Below the pieces are notes generated by a model that searched no databases, had not been told where the DNA came from, and saw only the letters and a list, made by a program, of their open reading frames with translations. The position numbers were made by a program, and so were the translations under genes. A stretch of 64,000 nucleotides of DNA from Haloechinothrix halophila YIM 93223 (GTDB lineage: Bacteria > Actinomycetota > Actinomycetes > Mycobacteriales > Pseudonocardiaceae), in NCBI RefSeq assembly GCF_000504245.1, contig NZ_KI632509.1:3329751-3393750 (forward strand), written 5' to 3'. Positions 9,443 through 17,130 of this stretch are shown here, piece by piece. Position 1 is the stretch's first letter; each line of letters opens with the position of its first letter.

Positions 9443-11568
9443 AGGTCACCATCGTCGGCGCGGGTCCGGCAGGGCTGTACCTCGGCATCCTGCTGGCCAA
9501 GGCCGAGCAGCCGCACGAGATCACCGTGCTGGAGCGCAACCCCGCCGACGCGACGTTCGGCTGGGGCGTCGTGTTCTCGGAGGAGACCCTCGGCGCGCTG
9601 CGCGACGCCGACTACGCCAGCTACCTCGACATCACCGACACCTTCGCCCGCTGGGACGCCATCGACATCTCCTACCGGGACACCGTGCTGCGCTCGCGCG
9701 GCCACGCGTTCTCGGCCATCGCCCGCAAACAACTACTGGCCATCCTGCAGCGCAGGGCTGCCGAGCTGGGAGTGACGCAGCGCTTCGGCACCGAGATCGA
9801 CGGCCAAGCTGGCGTCATGGAACTGTGCGCCGACACCGATCTGCTGGTCGGCGCGGACGGAGTGCGCAGCGTGGTACGCGAGACGGCGACCGAGACATTC
9901 CGGCCCACGATCACCCCGCAGGGCGGCACCTACATCTGGTACGGCACCGACCTCGTCTTCGACGCGTTCCGGTTCATCTTCGCCGAGTCCGAACACGGGC
10001 TGTTCCAGGTGCACGGCTATCCGTTCGACGAGCACGCCAGCACGTTCATCGTGGAGTGTCCCGAGACGACGTGGCGCGAGGCCGGGCTGGATGAGATGTC
10101 CGAAGCGGACAGCATCGCGTTCTGCGAGCACCTGTTCGCCGACGAACTCGGCGAGCACCGGCTGCTGTCCAACAAGTCCACCTGGATGCGGTTTCCGTTG
10201 GTGCGCAACGGGTCCTGGCACGCCCGTATCGCGGACACGCCGGTGGTGTTGCTTGGCGACGCCGCCCACACCGCGCACTTCACCATCGGCTCAGGCACCA
10301 AGCTCGCCATGGAGGATGCCATCGCGCTCGCCGCCGCGTTCGTCCGGCACGGCAGCGACAACCCGGCCGCGATCCAAGCGGCCCTGGTGCACTACGAACG
10401 CGAGCGCAAACCCGTTGTGGAGCGCTTCCAGCAGGCGGCGACCGACTCGGCGGAGTACTTCTCCCGTGTTCACGAGCACACCCACCTCGCGCCGCCGCAG
10501 TTCGCGGTCAACCTGCTCACCCGCAGCGGACGCATCAGCCACACCAACCTGGCCCAGCGGGACGCCGACTTCGTGCGCGGCGTCGACGTCTGGTTCGCCA
10601 CCGGATCGGCCGAGCGGGCGGTCGCCCCTCCGCCCGCGTTCACCCCGATGACGCTGCGCGGACTGCGACTTGCCAACCGCATGGTCAGTGCCACGCCTGG
10701 GGACGCCGGCCTGGTGCTGACCCCGCTCACGGCGGTGACCCCCGGCGGCAGGGTCAACCCTGACACCCCCACGCTGCGCACGGACACCGACACCGCTCGA
10801 CTGCGAGCCGCCGTCACCGAGGCGAACGCCGAGGGCAGCGCGCTCGGGGTGCTGCTCGGTCACGCCGGACGCAGGGGCGCCACCCGGCCACCGGACCGCG
10901 GCGTCGACATCCCGCTGCCCGAGGCCGAGGCGTGGCCGCTACTGGCGCCGTCGGCACTGCCGTTCGGCAAGGGCAGCCAGCCGCCGAACGCCATGACCTC
11001 GGATGACCTCGCCGAGGTGCGGGACGCCTTCGTCGCCGCCGCCGGGTGCGCGGTCGAGGCGGGCTGCGGGCTGGTGGCGCTGGACTGCGGCTACGGCTAT
11101 CTGCTGGCGAGCTTCCTGTCGCCGCTCACCAACCGCCGCACGGACGACTACGGCGGCGCGGTCGACAACCGGCTGCGGTTCCCGCTGGAGGTGGTCGGCG
11201 CGGTGCGCGCGGCCCTGCCGGACGATTGCCCACTCGCCGTGCGGCTGACCGTCACCGACTGGGCGCGCGGCGGGATGACCGCCGATGACGGCGTGGCGGC
11301 GGCACGCGCGTTCCGCGAAGCAGGCGTCGATCTGGTGCACGTCGTCGCGGGCCAGACCGTCGCGGAAAGCACCCCCGAGTACCGGCGCGGCTACCTCAAC
11401 ACGCTCAGCGACCAGGTGCGCAACGGCGCGCGGGTGCCGACCATGGTCGGCGGCCACCTGACCACGGTGGACGCGGTCAACACGGTGCTCGCGGCTGGCC
11501 GCGCGGACCTGTGCGTCACCGAGTTCCTCACCGAGCCCGCGGCGCTCACATCGGGGAGGGCGGCATGA
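9439..11568 (+). CDS. Anthraniloyl-CoA (2-aminobenzoyl-CoA) monooxygenase/reductase-type fusion
   Basis: 709-aa two-domain enzyme. Residues 1 to about 390 are an FAD aromatic hydroxylase with VTIVGAGPAGLYLGILLA at the N-terminus and VVLLGDAAHTAHFTIGSGT. Residues about 395-709 are an Old Yellow Enzyme-type FMN reductase: FTPMTLRGLRLANRMV, LGHAGRRGATRPP and CGYGYLLASFLSPLTNRR. This fusion is the layout of 2-aminobenzoyl-CoA monooxygenase/reductase, which hydroxylates and reduces the ring to 2-amino-5-oxocyclohex-1-enecarboxyl-CoA. Databases often call relatives salicylyl-CoA 5-hydroxylase. It is shorter than the usual 760 or so residues: the segment after NRMV reads straight into a GDAGLVLTPLT strand, so about 20-25 residues of the first OYE loop/helix seem missing. 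The ligase three genes down supports the anthraniloyl assignment. Confidence 0.85.
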   Translation: MKVTIVGAGPAGLYLGILLAKAEQPHEITVLERNPADATFGWGVVFSEETLGALRDADYASYLDITDTFARWDAIDISYRDTVLRSRGHAFSAIARKQLLAILQRRAAELGVTQRFGTEIDGQAGVMELCADTDLLVGADGVRSVVRETATETFRPTITPQGGTYIWYGTDLVFDAFRFIFAESEHGLFQVHGYPFDEHASTFIVECPETTWREAGLDEMSEADSIAFCEHLFADELGEHRLLSNKSTWMRFPLVRNGSWHARIADTPVVLLGDAAHTAHFTIGSGTKLAMEDAIALAAAFVRHGSDNPAAIQAALVHYERERKPVVERFQQAATDSAEYFSRVHEHTHLAPPQFAVNLLTRSGRISHTNLAQRDADFVRGVDVWFATGSAERAVAPPPAFTPMTLRGLRLANRMVSATPGDAGLVLTPLTAVTPGGRVNPDTPTLRTDTDTARLRAAVTEANAEGSALGVLLGHAGRRGATRPPDRGVDIPLPEAEAWPLLAPSALPFGKGSQPPNAMTSDDLAEVRDAFVAAAGCAVEAGCGLVALDCGYGYLLASFLSPLTNRRTDDYGGAVDNRLRFPLEVVGAVRAALPDDCPLAVRLTVTDWARGGMTADDGVAAARAFREAGVDLVHVVAGQTVAESTPEYRRGYLNTLSDQVRNGARVPTMVGGHLTTVDAVNTVLAAGRADLCVTEFLTEPAALTSGRAA

Positions 11569-12332
11569 CCAAACCCACCTACTTCGCCGAGCTGACTTCC
11601 CCGCAGGTCGCCGCGCTGCGGGAGTCGTCCCGCATCCCGGTGCTGTTGCTGCCGCTTGGCGCGGTCGAGCCGCACGGCCCGCACGCTCCACTCGCGACGG
11701 ACCAGTTCATCTCCACCGGCATGTGCGAACGCGCGGCGCTGGACCTGGCCGACGACCCTGAGGTGCGGGTGCTGCTTCTGCCGCCGCTGCCCTACGGCGT
11801 TACCCGGTATGCCGCCGGGTTCGCGGGCGCGGTCGGGGTCAGCGAGGACACGCTGCACGCGCAGCTTGTCGACATCTGCGCGTCGCTGATCGAGCACGGT
11901 CTGCGCTGGATCGTGCTGGTCAACAACCACTTCGAGCCGGAACAGGTCGCCACCGTGCGCCGCGCGGTGGCCACGGTCGCGGCGGAACACGGCATCACCA
12001 TCGGCCACCTGGACCTGGTGCGCAGGCGCAACGCCGAGCGGCTGACCGAGGAGTTCCGCTCAGGGTCCTGCCATGCGGGCCGGTACGAGACGTCGCTGGT
12101 ACTGGCCGAGCGTCCCGGGCTGGTCGACGTCGAGCGGATGCGCGCGTTGCCGGAGGTACCGGTGGACATGCCCGCCGCGATGGCGCGCGGCGAAACCGGC
12201 TTCACCGCGATGGGCATGCCCGACGCCTACTGCGGCGCGCCCGCCGAGGCCAGCGCCGCCGAGGGCGCGACGACATTCGACATGCTGGCGGCCATGCTCG
12301 TCGAGACGATTCATGCGCTGGTCAGGGAGTGA
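11565..12332 (+). CDS. Creatininase-family metallohydrolase
   Basis: 255-aa creatininase/ArfB-type amidohydrolase. Metal-binding motifs are visible: LLPLGAVEPHGPHAPLATDQ (E, H and D ligands), VLVNNHFEPEQ in place of the usual NGHGGN, and SCHAGRYETSL (H..E). The family opens cyclic amides and, in archaeal FAPy deformylase (ArfB), removes a formyl group from an amine. N-formylkynurenine deformylation is thus one candidate role, filling the step between TDO and kynureninase. Hydrolysis of a late ring-derived lactam is the other. RBS GGGGAGGG is 4-5 nt before the ATG, which overlaps the upstream stop (ATGA). Confidence 0.85.
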   Translation: MTKPTYFAELTSPQVAALRESSRIPVLLLPLGAVEPHGPHAPLATDQFISTGMCERAALDLADDPEVRVLLLPPLPYGVTRYAAGFAGAVGVSEDTLHAQLVDICASLIEHGLRWIVLVNNHFEPEQVATVRRAVATVAAEHGITIGHLDLVRRRNAERLTEEFRSGSCHAGRYETSLVLAERPGLVDVERMRALPEVPVDMPAAMARGETGFTAMGMPDAYCGAPAEASAAEGATTFDMLAAMLVETIHALVRE

Positions 12333-12337
12333 TGCCG

Positions 12338-13894
12338 ATGGCCGCCAGGTTCAACATCGCCAGCTACTTCGTCGACCGGCACCTCATCGAGGGCACCGGC
12401 GAGCGCACCGCGCTGATCCACGACGACACCACCACGAGCTACGCCGAGCTGGCCGCGCTGGTCAACCGGGCGGGCAACGTGCTGCTCGATCTCGGTGTCG
12501 CGCGCGGCGACCGCGTGCTGCTGATCCTCTCCGACAGCCTGGAGTTCGTGGCCTGCTGGTACGCCGCACAGAAGATCGGCGCGGTCACCGCGGAGGCGTA
12601 CACCTTCCTGCCCGCCAAGGACTACGCGCACTTCCTCAGCTACACCGAGGCGGACGTGGTCATCGTGGACACCGTGGCGCTCGATGCCGTCCGAGAAGCC
12701 TGTGCGCTGGGCAGGACGCCGGCGCATCTGCTCGTGCTCGCCCACGACGACACCGAGCTGCGGGCCGGACAGGGTGCCAACGAGCTGGCGCTGTCGACCG
12801 CGCTGGCGCAGGCGTCCGAGCGGCTCGACCCCGCGCCGACCACAGTGGACGACGTCGCGATCTGGAAGTTCACCACCGGCAGCACCGGGGCGCCGAAGGC
12901 GTGCGTGCACACGGCGGGCGCGTCGCTGGCCAGCTACGAGACCTACGCCAAATCGGTGCTGGGCATCCGGGCCGACGACCGGGTGATCGCGGTGCCGAAG
13001 CTGTTCTTCGGCTACGCCCGCGACCTGGTGGCGCTGTATCCGTTCGCGGTGGGCGCGGCTGGCATCCTGTTCCCCGAGCGCAGCACCCCGGAGCTGCTGT
13101 TCGAGCTGATCCGGCGGCATCGGGCCACGATCCTGGTGAACGTGCCAACGATGATGTCCGCGATGCTGGCAAGCCCCGCGATCACCGACGCGGACCTCAG
13201 TTCGCTGCGGCTGTGCACCTCGGCTGGTGAGGCGCTGCCCGCCGATTTGTTGCGCGCCTGGCAGGAGCGTGTCGGGGTGGACGTCATCGACGGCGTCGGA
13301 TCCTCGGAGGCGTATCACATCTATCTCTCGCAACGGCCCGGCGAGGCCACGCCTGGCGACGTCGGCACCCCGGTGCCCGGCTATCGAGCCCGCGTCGTTG
13401 ACGACGACGGCAACGAGGTCCCCACCGGCGAAGTGGGCGTGCTTGAGGTGAGCGGACCGACGATCGCGCGGGAGTACTACCGCGATCCAGCGAAGTCGGC
13501 GCGCACCTTCCGGGGCGACACCGTGCACACCGGCGATCTGTTCAGTGTGGACGAACGCGGCCACTACCACCACCACGGTCGCGCGGACGACCTGCTCAAA
13601 GTCAGCGGCATCTGGGTCGCGCCGAGCGAGATCGAGCACTGCCTGATCGGTCACCCTGACGTCGTGGAGTGCGGCGTCATCGGCCACACCGAGGAAGGCC
13701 TGGTGCGGCCCAGAGCGTACGTCGTCGTGCGGGAAGGTGCGACGACGACCGAGGACGAGCTGATCTCCTACGCCAAGCAGCGACTCGCCGGGCACAAGCG
13801 GCCCCGCGACGTCCGGTTCATCACCGAGCTCCCGCGCACCAGCAACGGCAAGCTGGACCGCCGCGCGCTGACGGCGTTCGAGGAGACGCCGTGA
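12338..13894 (+). CDS. Benzoate/anthranilate-CoA ligase family protein
   Basis: 518-aa adenylate-forming ligase of the benzoate-CoA ligase clade. It begins MAARFNIASYFVDRHL. The P-loop is IWKFTTGSTGAPKACVHT and the A5 region DGVGSSEAYHIYLSQRPG. The D-x-x hinge region is YHHHGRADDLLKVSGIWV, and the catalytic C-terminal Lys lies in TSNGKLDRRAL. In this context it should activate anthranilate from kynureninase to anthraniloyl-CoA for the upstream monooxygenase/reductase. The ATG at 12338 has AGGGAG about 8 nt upstream; alternative starts at 12332 and 12329 overlap the previous stop. Specificity for 2-aminobenzoate rather than benzoate or salicylate is inferred from context. Confidence 0.88.
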   Translation: MAARFNIASYFVDRHLIEGTGERTALIHDDTTTSYAELAALVNRAGNVLLDLGVARGDRVLLILSDSLEFVACWYAAQKIGAVTAEAYTFLPAKDYAHFLSYTEADVVIVDTVALDAVREACALGRTPAHLLVLAHDDTELRAGQGANELALSTALAQASERLDPAPTTVDDVAIWKFTTGSTGAPKACVHTAGASLASYETYAKSVLGIRADDRVIAVPKLFFGYARDLVALYPFAVGAAGILFPERSTPELLFELIRRHRATILVNVPTMMSAMLASPAITDADLSSLRLCTSAGEALPADLLRAWQERVGVDVIDGVGSSEAYHIYLSQRPGEATPGDVGTPVPGYRARVVDDDGNEVPTGEVGVLEVSGPTIAREYYRDPAKSARTFRGDTVHTGDLFSVDERGHYHHHGRADDLLKVSGIWVAPSEIEHCLIGHPDVVECGVIGHTEEGLVRPRAYVVVREGATTTEDELISYAKQRLAGHKRPRDVRFITELPRTSNGKLDRRALTAFEETP

Positions 13895-14589
13895 CGAGCA
13901 GGGTCGTGGTGGTGACCGGTGGCGGCACAGGTATCGGCGCCGCGGTCGCGCGGCGGTTCACCGAGGCAGGTGACCAGGTGTTCGCCGCGACGCACGCCGA
14001 CTGCGACGTCACCGACGAGGCCGCCGTCGCGGAATACTTCGCCCATGTCGGCGACATCGACGTGCTGGTGAACAACGCGGGCATGTCCGCGAGCGCTCCG
14101 GTGGAACGGACCACGCTAGAGCAGTGGGAGGCGCAGCTCGACGTCAACGCGACGGGCGCGTTCCTGTGCACCCGCGCGGTACTGCCAGGGATGCGTGAGC
14201 GCGGCATGGGCCGCATCGTGACCGTGGCGTCGACGGCAGCGCTGACCGGCGCGCGCTACACGGCGGGCTATGCCGCGTCGAAACACGCCTCGGTCGGTCT
14301 GATGCGGACGGTGGCCGCCGAGGTCGCCGGGACCGGCATCACCGCGAACGCGGTGTGCCCGACGTTCGTGCGCACCGAGATGACCACCCGCTCGGTCGAA
14401 CGCATCGCGGCGAAAACTGGCCGCGGCGAGGCCGACGCCATCGAGGCGCTGGCGACAGCGAGCCCACTGGGGCGGCTGCTGGAACCCGACGAGGTGGCGT
14501 TCGCGGTCAGCTTCCTCGCCGCGCCGGAGGCTGCGGCGATCAATGGCCAGGCCCTGGTACTGGATGGAGGAGGAATCAGTGTCAGCTGA
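13891..14589 (+). CDS. Short-chain dehydrogenase/reductase
   Basis: 232-aa classical SDR. The NAD(P) motif is VVVTGGGTGIGAAVARRF, followed by LVNNAG, catalytic Ser in TVASTAALTG and YxxxK in YAASKHAS. The C-terminus contains LDGGGI. An acidic or basic specificity residue after beta-2 is not evident because the strand is shortened (VFAATHADCDVTD). It probably oxidises a 3-hydroxyacyl-CoA or reduces a ring ketone in the anthraniloyl-CoA pathway. The GTG start overlaps the ligase stop (GTGA), with AGGAG 5 nt upstream. Confidence 0.88.
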   Translation: MTSRVVVVTGGGTGIGAAVARRFTEAGDQVFAATHADCDVTDEAAVAEYFAHVGDIDVLVNNAGMSASAPVERTTLEQWEAQLDVNATGAFLCTRAVLPGMRERGMGRIVTVASTAALTGARYTAGYAASKHASVGLMRTVAAEVAGTGITANAVCPTFVRTEMTTRSVERIAAKTGRGEADAIEALATASPLGRLLEPDEVAFAVSFLAAPEAAAINGQALVLDGGGISVS

Positions 14590-15424
14590 GCGGACGACCG
14601 GAGGATTCCGGGCATCGGCGGGGTTCACCGACCGCTGGGAGCATGTCGACGTCGACATCTCCGGCGGCGTGGCGACGGTGACCTTCACCCGGCCGGACAA
14701 GCTGAACGCCCTCACCTTCGACGTCTACGCCGACCTGCGGGACCTGCTCACCGAGCTGCCGCACCGGGGCGATGCCAAGGTCGTGGTGATCGCCGGGCAG
14801 GGCAAGGGTTTCTGCTCCGGCGGCGACGTCGAAGAGATCATCGGCGTGCTCCAGGAGCTGCCAGCCAAGCAGTTGCTGGAGTTCACCCGGATGACGGGCG
14901 CGGTCGTGCGAGCGCTGCGGGAGTGCCCGCTGCCCGTGATCGCGTCGATCAACGGCGTGGCGGCGGGCGCGGGCTCGGTGATCGCGCTGGCCTGCGACTT
15001 CCGGTTGCTGGCGACATCGGCAAAGTTCGCGTTCCTGTTCACCAAGGTCGGGCTCGCCGGAGCGGACATGGGCTCGGCATACCTGCTCCCCCGGCTCGTG
15101 GGTTTGGGCCGGGCGACCGAGCTGCTGATGCTCGGCGACACGGTGCGTGCGGAACAGGCCGACCGCATCGGGCTCGCCACGCGGGTCGTTGACGACGCCG
15201 AGCTACCCGCGACCACCACGGCGCTGGCGCGGCGGCTCGCGGACGGACCCGCGTTCGCGTACTCCGCCACCAAGGTGCTGCTGAGCCGGGAGCTGGACAT
15301 GGACCTGCCCGGCGCGCTTGAGTTGGAGGCTACGACGCAGGCGTTGTTGATGACCAGCGACGATCATCGGGAGTTCTACCGGGCATGGCAGCAGGGCCGG
15401 AATCCACAGTGGACGGGGGCGTGA
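14579..15424 (+). CDS. Enoyl-CoA hydratase/isomerase family protein
   Basis: 281-aa crotonase-fold protein. CoA-binding and oxyanion-hole segments are GKGFCSGGDVEEI (about 83-95) and SINGVAAGAGSVIALACDFRL. The catalytic-loop region LFTKVGLAGADMGSAYLLPR has Asp (ADMG) where hydratases often have Glu, so ring hydrolysis or isomerisation is possible instead of simple hydration. The GTG at 14579 is preceded by GGAGGAGG 6 nt away and overlaps the SDR gene by 11 bp. Probable role: hydration or ring opening after dearomatisation of anthraniloyl-CoA. Confidence 0.87.
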   Translation: MSAERTTGGFRASAGFTDRWEHVDVDISGGVATVTFTRPDKLNALTFDVYADLRDLLTELPHRGDAKVVVIAGQGKGFCSGGDVEEIIGVLQELPAKQLLEFTRMTGAVVRALRECPLPVIASINGVAAGAGSVIALACDFRLLATSAKFAFLFTKVGLAGADMGSAYLLPRLVGLGRATELLMLGDTVRAEQADRIGLATRVVDDAELPATTTALARRLADGPAFAYSATKVLLSRELDMDLPGALELEATTQALLMTSDDHREFYRAWQQGRNPQWTGA

Positions 15425-15837
15425 TGACCTCACATCGGATCGTCACCGCCGAGGGCCTCGCGCGCCCTGCCGGGTTCGCGCACGCCGTCGTCGCCGCGCC
15501 GGGCACGCCGGTCTACCTCGGCGGGCAGACCGCGCAGGGCTCCGAAGGGTCCATTGTGGGCGAGACCATGGTTGAGCAGTTCGACGTCGCGGCGGGCAAT
15601 GTCGGGACGGCGCTGCGCGCGGCGGGCGCGACGCCACGCGACCTGGTGCAGTTGCTGATCTACGTCACCGACGTCGCGGCGTACAAGAACTCGCTCGGCG
15701 CGATCGGCACGCTCTACCGGAAGCACTTCGGCCGCCACTACCCCGCCATCGCACTGTTCGGGGTGGCGGAGCTGTTCGACGCCGACGCGATGATCGAACT
15801 GCTGGGCACCGCCGTCATCCAGGAAGGTGGATCGTGA
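15424..15837 (+). CDS. Rid family (YjgF/YER057c/UK114) protein lacking the catalytic Arg
   Basis: 137-aa Rid-family trimer-forming protein. It has VYLGGQTAQGSEGSIVG near the N-terminus, LVQLLIYVTDVAAYKN in the middle and a C-terminal GVAELFDADAMIELLGTAVI strand-turn. RidA deaminases hydrolyse reactive enamine/imine intermediates using an Arg in the P-A-R segment. Here the segment reads YPAIALFGVAEL, with Ile at that position, so it belongs to a Rid subgroup without demonstrated imine deaminase activity. The pathway does contain an enamine, so a role in ammonia release remains attractive but is not supported by this residue. The ATG overlaps the hydratase stop (TGATG); a GTG at 15421 is an alternative. 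Confidence 0.85.
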   Translation: MTSHRIVTAEGLARPAGFAHAVVAAPGTPVYLGGQTAQGSEGSIVGETMVEQFDVAAGNVGTALRAAGATPRDLVQLLIYVTDVAAYKNSLGAIGTLYRKHFGRHYPAIALFGVAELFDADAMIELLGTAVIQEGGS

Positions 15838-16964
15838 TGCTCACCGACGCGCAGCAGGCGCTGCGGGACGTGGCCGAGGCCAAGGCGAAGAACCACCTCT
15901 CACCCATGGCGGGCGCCGCGGGCGACGGCGCGATCAACCGGCCGTTGCTGGCGGCATTGGCGACGCACGGCTTACTGGGCAGGGTGTTCCGGCACGCCGA
16001 GGACGGCGGGTTCGAGCGGGTGTCCGCGATGGACCTATGTCTGCTGCGGGAGGGACTGGCGCGGTACTGCACCGAAGCGGAGACCGCGCTGGCGCTGCAG
16101 GGTCTCGGGGCGTATCCGATCCTGCTGGCAGGTGGAGCGGACGTCGTCCAGCGCTGGCTGCCACCGGTCGCGTCCGGCGAGATCGCGGCCGGGTTCGCGC
16201 TGACCGAACCGGCGGCAGGGTCCGATGTGGCCGCGCTCGAACTGGCCGCCGACCCTGACGGCGACGGCTACCGGCTCACCGGCGAGAAGTCGTACATCTC
16301 CAACGCGCCGAACGCCGGGGTGTACTCGGTGTTCGCCCGCACCGATCCTGGCGTGGGCGCACGAGGCATCACCGCGTTCGCGGTGCCGGGCGACGCCGAT
16401 GGGCTCTCGGGCGAGTCGATCCGGCTGGTGTCGCCACATCCGATCGGCAGACTGGCCTTCGACGGCGTGTACGTGCCGAAGGAGGCGGTGCTCGGCCAGG
16501 TCGGTGGCGGAATGCGGGTCGCGATGGACACGCTGAACCTGTTCCGGCCGAGCGTGGGCGCGTTCGCGGTCGGCATGGCGCAAGCGGCGCTGGACGCCGC
16601 GGTCGCGCACTGCGGCGCGCGGGAGGCGTTCGGCAAGCCGCTGCGAGAGTTCCAGGGCGTGTCGCACCAACTCGCCGATATCGCGACCCAGGTCGAGGCC
16701 GCCCGGCTGCTGGTCTACCACGCGGCGACCGCCTATGACGCTGGCAGCGCGGACGTCGCCAAGACATCGGCCATGGCGAAGCTGTTCGCCACCGAGACCG
16801 CGCAGCGCGCGGTGGACGTCGCGATCCAGGTGCATGGCGCGCGGGCGCTGGAGCACGGGCACCCGCTGGAGCACCTGTACCGCGACGTCCGCGCGCCCCG
16901 CATTTACGAGGGCGCGTCCGAGATCCAGCGAGAGATCATCGCCCGGGTCCTCTTCCGGGAGTAA
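15837..16964 (+). CDS. Acyl-CoA dehydrogenase family protein
   Basis: 375-aa flavin dehydrogenase with the expected three domains. FAD/substrate motifs are GFALTEPAAGSDVAALE and GEKSYISNAPNAGVY. The C-terminal helical domain carries REAFGKPLREFQGVSHQLADI, and the catalytic Glu is in RIYEGASEIQREI. In the operon it would oxidise a saturated or ring-derived acyl-CoA formed after dearomatisation. The ATG at 15837 has GGTGG 6 nt upstream and shares its first base with the Rid stop (TGATG). It is the last gene of the eight-gene operon, and a tandem repeat array starts 11 bp after its TAA. Confidence 0.9.
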   Translation: MLTDAQQALRDVAEAKAKNHLSPMAGAAGDGAINRPLLAALATHGLLGRVFRHAEDGGFERVSAMDLCLLREGLARYCTEAETALALQGLGAYPILLAGGADVVQRWLPPVASGEIAAGFALTEPAAGSDVAALELAADPDGDGYRLTGEKSYISNAPNAGVYSVFARTDPGVGARGITAFAVPGDADGLSGESIRLVSPHPIGRLAFDGVYVPKEAVLGQVGGGMRVAMDTLNLFRPSVGAFAVGMAQAALDAAVAHCGAREAFGKPLREFQGVSHQLADIATQVEAARLLVYHAATAYDAGSADVAKTSAMAKLFATETAQRAVDVAIQVHGARALEHGHPLEHLYRDVRAPRIYEGASEIQREIIARVLFRE

Positions 16965-16975
16965 CCCACCGCGCT

Positions 16976-17122
16976 GTGTCCGACACTCTCGACGCCGTGT
17001 CCGACACTCACGACGCCGTGTCCGACACTCACGACGCCGTGTCCGACACTCACGACGCCGTGTCCGACACTCACGACGCCGTGTCCGACGTTCCGGACGC
17101 TGTGTTCGTCGCTCCCGACGCC
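16976..17122. repeat. 21-bp tandem repeat array, 7 units, each with an 11-bp dyad
   Basis: Seven head-to-tail 21-bp units. Units 1-5 (16976-17080) are nearly identical; unit 1 differs by a base or two, and units 6-7 (17081-17122) are degenerate. Each intact unit begins GTGTCCGACAC, an inverted repeat (GTGTC-C-GACAC), followed by TCACGACGCC. A 21-bp period is two DNA turns, so the dyads fall on one helix face. The array lies between the convergent ends of the acyl-CoA dehydrogenase and a broken gene. It can be read as codons (VSDTHDA) but shows no sign of being a gene. Confidence 0.9.
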
Positions 17123-17130
17123 GAGTTCCC

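Noticed and set aside
16976-17122. CRISPR array
   Set aside because: Units are contiguous without unique spacers, and no cas gene is present.
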